From NCBI GenBank assembly GCA_021234155.1, contig JAJEKV010000034.1, positions 10,179,614-10,243,613 on the forward strand: a stretch of 64,000 nucleotides of DNA, written 5' to 3'. The first letter of the stretch is position 1. Each line of letters begins with the position of its first letter. The notes under the pieces are model-generated. The model was not told the DNA's origin and did not search any database. It saw only the letters and a program-made list of their open reading frames with translations. Made by a program: the position numbers and the translations under genes. Of the stretch, positions 57,761 to 64,000 are shown one piece after another. This DNA is from Isoetes taiwanensis (taxonomy: Eukaryota > Streptophyta > Lycopodiopsida > Isoetales > Isoetaceae).

Positions 57761-58267
57761 CGGCTTCTTTTATTTATTTTCTCTTGGCAGCATAACCGAA
57801 ATTCCCTAAGTATGTCAGTTCTTGCCAACAAATTGTAGCATGCTTTCTGCCCAAAGTCAGCATTTTATCCCTCATAGCTTGCTGCAGATGCCATAGCTTG
57901 TATGCTTGCCTGACTGAAAGCATCCGATTGGCTGGCGCCTTCCGATCTTAAAAACCTATTAGATTTGATTAGAACTTGGAAGCTGCGATTGCACTGGAGT
58001 ACTAAGAAAAAGTAACGGCAAATATCTATCATAATAACAGAAACTAAATTCCCAATGCGCTATTGCTATGAGAACACTTACAAACAGCATCCCAATGCCT
58101 ATCAATTACAAGCCATGCCATCTTTTATGGGTTGGATCAAAACTTTGAAACAGATGCTTCCTGGATTGCCAGTCTTCCTTAAGCATGCCTGCGAGATGAA
58201 TGAACCATCTGCCACGATCCATAATCCACGGTAGTGTTGCCCATTCTTAATGCCCTAAAAAACCCTA
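57761..58267. other. intergenic, no gene seen
   Basis: Mixed AT-rich sequence without supported features. Confidence 0.35.
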
Positions 58268-58762
58268 ACTAGCAAAAAGGCACGCCAGAGGTCATAGAAA
58301 ATAAAGGCACAGGAAAATTAGGGCAAGGTAATTAGATACCAAAAGATATTTGAATTGTCTTTTACGTTTTTTTTTTTCAAACCATTTGAAAGCTTAATTA
58401 GGGCAAAATTGTATTGAAATTTATTGTCCATGATAGAAATAACATATCTTGTTTGGATAGTTTAGATGTTGCCCCTGCGTTTAAGGTACCAGTATTTCCT
58501 AGTTTTGGGAAGGGCAGGATATGAGGTTGTTGTAGACGTCTTTTGGTTGTGTTGTAAAAGTGTCTGTAATGTCTTTCGATTTCATTTGCCTTTTTCTTGC
58601 ATTTGGTTTCTTCTAAGAGGTCGACGTGGAAGTTTTTTCGTATGGTTTCTGCTTGTCGGCATCTGCCATTTTGAGATTTGGTTTTGCTTTGTGCTATTTG
58701 TACCTGGTTGATAGGTCTGTTATTTGTCGTACGTATTTCTTGTTGTTCTTATTGCACGTTAG
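58268..58762 (+). repeat. direct repeat, left copy, flanking the L1 RT segment
   Basis: It starts ACTAGCAAAAAGGCACGCCA and ends TTATTGCACGTTAG. It matches 61446-61868 in the same orientation, apart from an extra stretch of about 70 bp at 58396-58475. Both contain a weakly coding-like CLFGF/VFG-rich frame, but no gene is certain. Confidence 0.88.
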
Positions 58763-58795
58763 GCAATATATCTATATTGTAATACACTCAAAATA

Positions 58796-61185
58796 TTACA
58801 AAGTACTTACAGAAGTAAGAAATGTCCCTGAAGCATCAATCACTTTTAGATGATCACTCCATATTAGAATTTTAATACGATCAGGCCAATTAGAGATCTG
58901 AAAGCAATTATACAACTTCTTACGAATTTCTTGAAGCACCACCTGAGAAGAAATATGTTTATCATAAAAGACCTTTCTTCGCCTTCGCTTCCATACACTC
59001 CATATTAGCCAAGACTTTGCCATGTGAAATGCAATCCTTTTAGAAGCAGTCCACTGATTTGGATAAATACCCAAAAGAAAGTGCTGACTATCCAAAGATA
59101 CTCCAAAAAGATAATGTAGCCAGGACCTAAGACTACTCAGCTCTGCACACAAATATAAACAGTGCTCCAATGTTCCAATGCACCGCTCACACATTTGGCA
59201 AAGTGGGCTTACTCCCGGCTTAAAGCGATGAACCATCTCATTAACTCTCAAAGAGCGATGAATCACCTGCCAAAGTAGAACATTTACCTTTGGAGGATTA
59301 TATTTAGACCAAACAAGGTTCCAGATGGATTGCCATTGAGAAGGCAAAGTCTGTAAGTGCCATTTTCGAGAAGGTGATAAATTATTTGAGGAAGTAAGCA
59401 ATCTGTAGCATGAACTTACTAGCTTCTTGCCTTCTTTAATACCTTGAACAAAGTTCCAGCATCTCTTGTTACCCACCTTCTTAATTAGAGGAAGAGCACT
59501 TGCTACATAAGCCCATATACTGATATCTTTATCCAACAACCCATATGTCTCCTGAAACCATTGCCAAGGAGCAATGTCAATACCAAAATACCACCGTTCA
59601 ATAGAAATAATACCTGCTCTCCTCCACCTCGCTTGGGAATGCGCTTGCACAAATTCTACAACTGGGTGTAGTTGTCCATGAGTATACAAAGGCAACCACA
59701 GAATGGGGGAAGATGCCTGGAGACAAGCTTCCCAGTCAAATGTAATCACCTGCTGGACTACCTTCCAGGCCCGAAGCAAGCCTTTCAGTACTGGAGAGGC
59801 ATGTGAAGAAGCTTTCAATGGATATAACAATGCCCAAGGGAGCTCAATTCTCACACCTCGCTTATGAAAAACCATACACTTCTTTACTGATTGTTTAAGT
59901 AACTTCATACCTGGTGATGCACAATCATCTTTCAACAAACTGAACAATAGCTTAGAAGCTAAGGCCTTACCCTGTAAAGAAAGATCCAACATAACAAGTC
60001 CTCCTTGTTGTTTAAACAACATACATTTCTTCCATGCCACCTTCACAGTGCCTCCTTGATCGGTACACCAGACAAAATCTCTTACAATCTTTTTTATCTC
60101 TGCAAACTTAGAAGCTGCAGCCAATAGAACCGAAACCAAATAAATATGTGTATTGTTCAATACTGACTTAGCTACTTGAATTCTACCTGCCAAGGATAAC
60201 TTTGAACCTCTCCACCAAATCAGTTGCCTTTGTAAATTTAAGATAATTTCATCCCATGCTTCATTCATGTCAATATCTAAACCAAAGGGGACTCCTACAA
60301 GCTTTGTCTTTGCAGATGGTACAACAACCTTCCAGGCATACTCATATAAAAATGCGGAACTGCTTCCTTCCCCACCCATAAAGCACTACACTTAGCCCAA
60401 TTAAGGAGACAGCCAGATGCAATTGAAAATATATCCAAAATCTTTTTGATTATCTGCACATTATTCTCTTCACCATCCACTAGCAAGAAGGTATCGTCTG
60501 CAAACTGATTAACCAAAACCTGTTCACCTTCCTCCAATAATAATTCCTTTACCAAACCATCCTTTTCAGCCTCATGCAATAGTTGCGAAAGTCCTTCTGC
60601 CACTATAGTAAACAAAAAAGGAGCTAAAGGGCAACCTTGCCTTATTCCACATTCAATTGGAAAAGGCACCAATGGTTCTCCATGATACAGTACTACCCCC
60701 TTAGCAGAAATCAACATTTTTTGCACCATAGATCGGAAACTAGACCCAAATCCCAATTTCAAAAGCATGGCATCCAAGAAAGTCCACTTCACACTATCAT
60801 AAGCTTTAGCAAAATCCAATTTTAAATATAGAAGATTTTGACCTGAACATTGGGCCCAATGAACTCCTTCATATGCTGCCACTATATTATAAAAAATTTG
60901 CCGACCTGGAAGAAAGCCTGATTGAGCCGCATCTATTCTCAATCCCAAAACCTGTTTAAGTCTTTCTGCATACGCTTTTGCAATAATTTTATAGATAGTA
61001 GATAGAAGAGTTATTGGGCGCCAATCATGAATGCTCACAGGTTCTTTCACTTTAGGAATAAGAGAAATCAAACCCGTATTCAAAATCCTATCAAATTGAT
61101 GTGAAGTACACAAATCTTTGTAGGCCTCCATAACAGGGATAGGTTCTATACGTACAAAATTAAAATTCCTGACGTATAAAGTCAA
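58796..61185 (-). pseudogene. L1-type LINE ORF2, 3' part: reverse transcriptase and zf-RVT (frameshifted)
   Basis: 61185-60295 holds the RT: DWRPITLLSTIYKIIAKAYA, AAQSGFLPGR, LKLDFAKAYDSVKWTFLDAM, CGIRQGCPLAPFLF and the active site VNQFADDTFLLVDG (FADD). The frame shifts near 60360. 60379-58796 continues with the RT thumb (WWRGSKLSLAGRIQVAKSVL), a long linker, and the zf-RVT domain (SIWNLVWSKYNPPKVNVLLW... CQMCERCIGTLEHCLYLC). The endonuclease is absent, so the copy is 5'-truncated at about 61190. No poly(A) tail is evident at the 3' end. It is not joined to the 5' LINE half at 44.7-48.3 kb, which lies on the other strand. Confidence 0.92.
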
Positions 61186-61229
61186 AAAATACGTATTTTT
61201 TAATAAAATACGTATTTAACGTATTAAAA

Positions 61230-61440
61230 CCTCGCCGGCCGAGGAAAAAAATTTGGCAGTCGAAAGCTTCGCGGAAAGCGTGACGCGAAAATTTTTCGCG
61301 ACGCCGAAACTTGAAAACCGTCTGTGACAAAAAAAAAAAAAAAAAAAAAATCGGCGTCGACGCGAAACCTTTCAGATCGCGTCGCGAAAAATTTTTCACA
61401 GACGCTTTCATCGCTATTTTCGGCGACGCAAAATTCAAAA
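61230..61440. repeat. CpG-rich fold-back element with internal poly(A)
   Basis: GCGAAAATTTTTCGCGACGC and GACGCGAAACC...GCGTCGCGAAAAATTTTTC form inverted halves around an A22 run near 61328-61350. CTGTGACAAAA is mirrored by TTTTTCACAGACG. CpG density is far above the surroundings. MITE-like. Confidence 0.7.
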
Positions 61441-61445
61441 AAAAA

Positions 61446-61868
61446 ACTAGCAAAAAGGCACGCCAGATGCCACAGAAAATAAAGGCGCAGGATAATTAGG
61501 ACAAGGTGATTGGATACCAAAAGATAATTAAATTGTTTTTTACGTTTTTTCAAACCATTTGAAAGCCTAACCCTGTGTTTAAGGAACCAGTACTTCCTAG
61601 TTTTGGAAGGGCAGGATATGAGGTTGTTGTAGCCATCTTTGTCTTTGGTTGTGTTATAAAGGTTTTTCATAATGTCTTTAAATTTCATTTGCCTTTTTCT
61701 TGCATTTGGTCTCTTCTAAGATGTCGACATGGAAGTTTTTTTCTTAGGGTTTGTGCTTGTCGATGTCTATTGCCATTTGAGATTTGATTTTGCTTTGTGT
61801 TGTTTGTACTTGGTTAATAGGTTTGTTATTTGTCCCACGCATTTCTTGTTGTTCTTATTGCACGTTAG
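61446..61868 (+). repeat. direct repeat, right copy, flanking the L1 RT segment
   Basis: Counterpart of 58268-58762, with the same start and the same TTATTGCACGTTAG end. The sequence beyond differs (CAGTCGTAAG here, GCAATATATC there), so the duplication ends sharply. Confidence 0.88.
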
Positions 61869-62038
61869 CAGTCGTAAGTTTTATTTTACATGCGCCATTG
61901 TTAGTTGTGTTAGAGTTGTTTTGACATGTAAATATTTTTGTTATTTCTTTTTTCTTTACCTTTGGTTTTGGTGTGTTTATAGTAATTAAATAGGATTTGA
62001 GATTGAGATCAAAATTGTACTGTATTATGTTAAACAGT

Positions 62039-62641
62039 TTAGCATTTTGAATAGTTCAACATATGAAAAATATCGAAATCGATGTGCAATATGGAAGTCG
62101 GTAGATGGTGATGCCCTCTAAACATAACAAAAAAACAAGGAATACAAAATAGAACTCCAAGGCCCATCGCAATAATTACAATGGTAGTTCTGCTGAAATA
62201 AACTCCATGCTTCCAAGAACAACTTCCCAATGGTCTGCCACATAGATGAGGATTATGTTCAAATGAATTAGAACCAAATTTTTTCCCAAGAGAAGAAGGA
62301 ATAGTGCCTTTCAGCTTGTTATTTGCAACATCAAACACCTTGAAAGAGGTTAGATTTCCAAGCTCGGAAGAAATGACTCCTGTGAGGTTGTTTCTTGAAA
62401 GATCAATATATATACTACCGTTTAAACGGTTATTTGCAAGGGACAGTACTTGAAGATTCAAAAGTCCTGTAAAAGTATCTGGAATGTTTCCTGACAGATT
62501 TTGGTTGCTAGCATCGAACAAGTCCAAAGAACTACATTGGCCTATAGAAAGAGGTATCAGGCCTGAAAGTCCATTATCACTTAAATCAAGTCCTCTAAGT
62601 CTTTGAAGAGAACCTAGCTGTGATGGAATCACATGTGTCAT
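62039..62641 (-). CDS. LRR receptor-like protein, C-terminal ectodomain and membrane segment (partial)
   Basis: Plant-type leucine-rich repeats (LRGLDLSDNGLSGLIPLSIG, LFDASNQNLSGNIPDTFTGL, VLSLANNRLNGS, IDLSRNNLTGVISSELGNL, VFDVANNKLKGTIPSSLGK) are followed by the usual C-cap HLCGRPLGSC and a membrane helix (TTIVIIAMGLGVLFCIPCFF). No kinase follows; the frame ends about 30 residues later. The piece resembles receptor-like kinases of the LRR-RLK class cut after the membrane helix, or a receptor-like protein. The ATG at 62641 falls inside a repeat, so the true start or preceding exons lie upstream or are lost. One repeat between VLSLANNRLNGS and YIDLSRNNL is shortened, suggesting a deletion. 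Confidence 0.78.
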   Translation of the reverse strand: MTHVIPSQLGSLQRLRGLDLSDNGLSGLIPLSIGQCSSLDLFDASNQNLSGNIPDTFTGLLNLQVLSLANNRLNGSIYIDLSRNNLTGVISSELGNLTSFKVFDVANNKLKGTIPSSLGKKFGSNSFEHNPHLCGRPLGSCSWKHGVYFSRTTIVIIAMGLGVLFCIPCFFVMFRGHHHLPTSILHIDFDIFHMLNYSKC

Positions 62642-62649
62642 ACTTCAAT

Positions 62650-64000
62650 GGGGCCATTACATTATATAGCACATGCTTCCTTCTCATTTTGCGGTGAAAG
62701 AGGTATGGCGGCAACTCATGTCAGCAAATGCTATCAATATGCATATCAAACAAGTGCCATTGCCTATTCTACTTTCTTCTTTGAAACAACGTTTCAATCA
62801 ATTGCACATTCTTTCTCCTTCCTTTGCTGTAGAGACTATTTACAGTTACAGAATTAGGAATAAAAGCATCCACTTTTCAAGATATATCTTGACTTTTCAA
62901 GTTATATGGTTTGTTGTTAAGTTAGATATTTTTATAAATAGGAAAAAGGCATGACAGAATAGATAAATTTCTGATTGAGAATTAGAAAGAAGAATACAAA
63001 AGTTCCATATGCTTCAAGCCTTGAGACAAAGGTTCTCAAACTAGAAAAGCAATGAAGTATTCCCCAAGATGGAAAAAAAAGCGAGCTAGTAAAAATGGCA
63101 GCTTCCCCAATCTCAAGGAGGTGTCCTGAGATATATTGCTCGTAGAGGTTGATCGGTACTGGTTCATAGACTCTGCCTAGGAATATGAACATATGATATT
63201 GAAATGCCAATTGCATAAGGTCTCATGAAGTCCTTCAGAATGTTGCAGTCAGTGAACTGCTCTTTAAGCCAAATGGAATAGCTCCAGATCACCTTAAACA
63301 GAGTTGGCACCAGAAGAAGTCTGGACCTGAATTAGTAGAAATATTGATCACATTTTCATCTTTAAGTCTCGTTATTTATTAAAGGAATTTAAATCCATCA
63401 CATCTAGCACTTTTCTCTAAAATCTGCTAAAGCAAGAGGGGAAAGCGCTAAAGCTTTCATAGATTCGCCCTTAGATGCATGAAATAAAATAGAAGAATAT
63501 AGAGCATAGAAGAACAAAGTGAGATGCAAAACAAAAAACCAAACTAAAGTACCCTTCTACCCGTTGAAACAAACTTTAGATCTGCCCATTTGTACCAGCA
63601 TAGTAGTCCGCATTCCCATCTCAGATTAATGTTTTGCATAGCATAGGACATCTGCAATGTATTTTTTGTACTTAATATATGCTTCAACTATACCTTTGTA
63701 CCCTCAAAAACTTGCTAGGATTCCGATGCCTCTTCTTACGAGCCTTCTTTACCTTCATCATTGAACAAAGATTGGCATAAACAGTAAGCTTCACCTATGA
63801 GGATGTAAGTACGAAAGTTCTAGCAGAGTTACTGGCTATGATCGTCCTCTGATAGATATTCACATAGCAATAGCAAAAGAATAACTGCAGTCACAGAATA
63901 TGAATGAATCAGACAGCTGCAATATCATGATCCACACATGCATTAGCTTTTTGGCATGTAATTTAAGCAAGGTAGAGGAGCGCTGTTACTTACAATTTGA
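62650..64000. other. right end of window, no certain gene
   Basis: A minus frame at 63216-62932 contains EPVPINLYEQYISGHLLEIG but I cannot assign it. If the LRR gene has 5' exons they would lie here on the minus strand; I found none with clear leucine-rich repeats. Confidence 0.35.

Noticed and set aside
44663-61185. The 5' LINE half (44.7-48.3 kb) and the RT half (58.8-61.2 kb) as one split element
   Set aside because: They are on opposite strands with unrelated elements between, and no overlap shows that they belong to the same copy.
62932-63216. Minus-strand frame EPVPINLYEQYISGHLLEIG as an upstream LRR exon
   Set aside because: No leucine-rich repeat pattern and no convincing splice link to the LRR segment at 62641.

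Overview
The window looks like a gene-poor, repeat-dominated stretch of a vascular plant nuclear genome. The evidence is a plant-type LTR retrotransposon primed by initiator-Met tRNA, L1-type LINEs with a zf-RVT tail, a Helitron terminus, MITEs with target duplications, intron-split remnants of a plant-type malic enzyme, and a plant LRR receptor fragment. Fern or lycophyte is possible, but I cannot fix the taxon.

Left end (1-13.5 kb): nested LTR retrotransposons. Positions 1-515 are the 3' tail of a Ty3/gypsy element, ending in a polypurine tract and a 1.66 kb LTR (516-2179, + strand). A remnant of a second, copia-like element follows: an unknown coding segment, a G-rich tract and a 0.55 kb LTR. 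This abuts a minus-strand Ty3/gypsy element (13503 down to about 4065) of the same family as the first. In its own direction that element reads: 5' LTR, iMet primer-binding site, two 67-bp hairpins, ORF-B, two more 67-bp hairpins, ORF-A, gag-protease, RT-RNase H, and the start of integrase before truncation.

The standout is ORF-B (11296-10042). It begins with the exact histone H3 tail ARTKQTARK and ends, in another frame, with a gap-free 89-residue histone H3 fold domain. The two H3 parts are separated by about 300 residues of acidic/basic linker. Both accessory ORFs have their own TATA box about 100 bp upstream of the ATG, and each is preceded by a pair of 67-bp hairpins spaced about 200 bp apart whose inner stem shows covariation. 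A retrotransposon carrying a captured H3 gene, with a second paralogously organised unit, is the candidate undescribed system. This copy is damaged (frameshifts, a stop, truncation).

Middle (13.5-44 kb): two fold-back MITEs; two copies of one 5'-truncated LINE family ending in CCTT repeats (16.4-18.9 kb minus, 36.4-38.9 kb plus, the latter with a 5' inversion); a 2.6 kb poly(A) retroposon with target duplication; a tRNA-derived SINE; a long GATA microsatellite; a TTCTAGAA-rich array; a GCCGTAGGAT array; a malic enzyme pseudogene (33.77-34.99 kb, minus); a possible small three-exon gene (30.95-32.96 kb, minus); and an array of perfect GGTATAAATTTATACC palindromes. The rest is AT-rich sequence without recognisable genes.

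Right (44-64 kb): the 5' half of an L1-type LINE (ORF1 plus endonuclease), a Helitron 3' terminus next to a decayed pogo-type DNA transposon, a short poly(A) retrocopy with a perfect 14-bp target duplication, the 3' half of another L1-type LINE (RT plus zf-RVT) bracketed by approximately 0.45 kb direct repeats, a CpG-rich fold-back, and a partial LRR receptor-like gene. No intact host gene is certain anywhere in the window.
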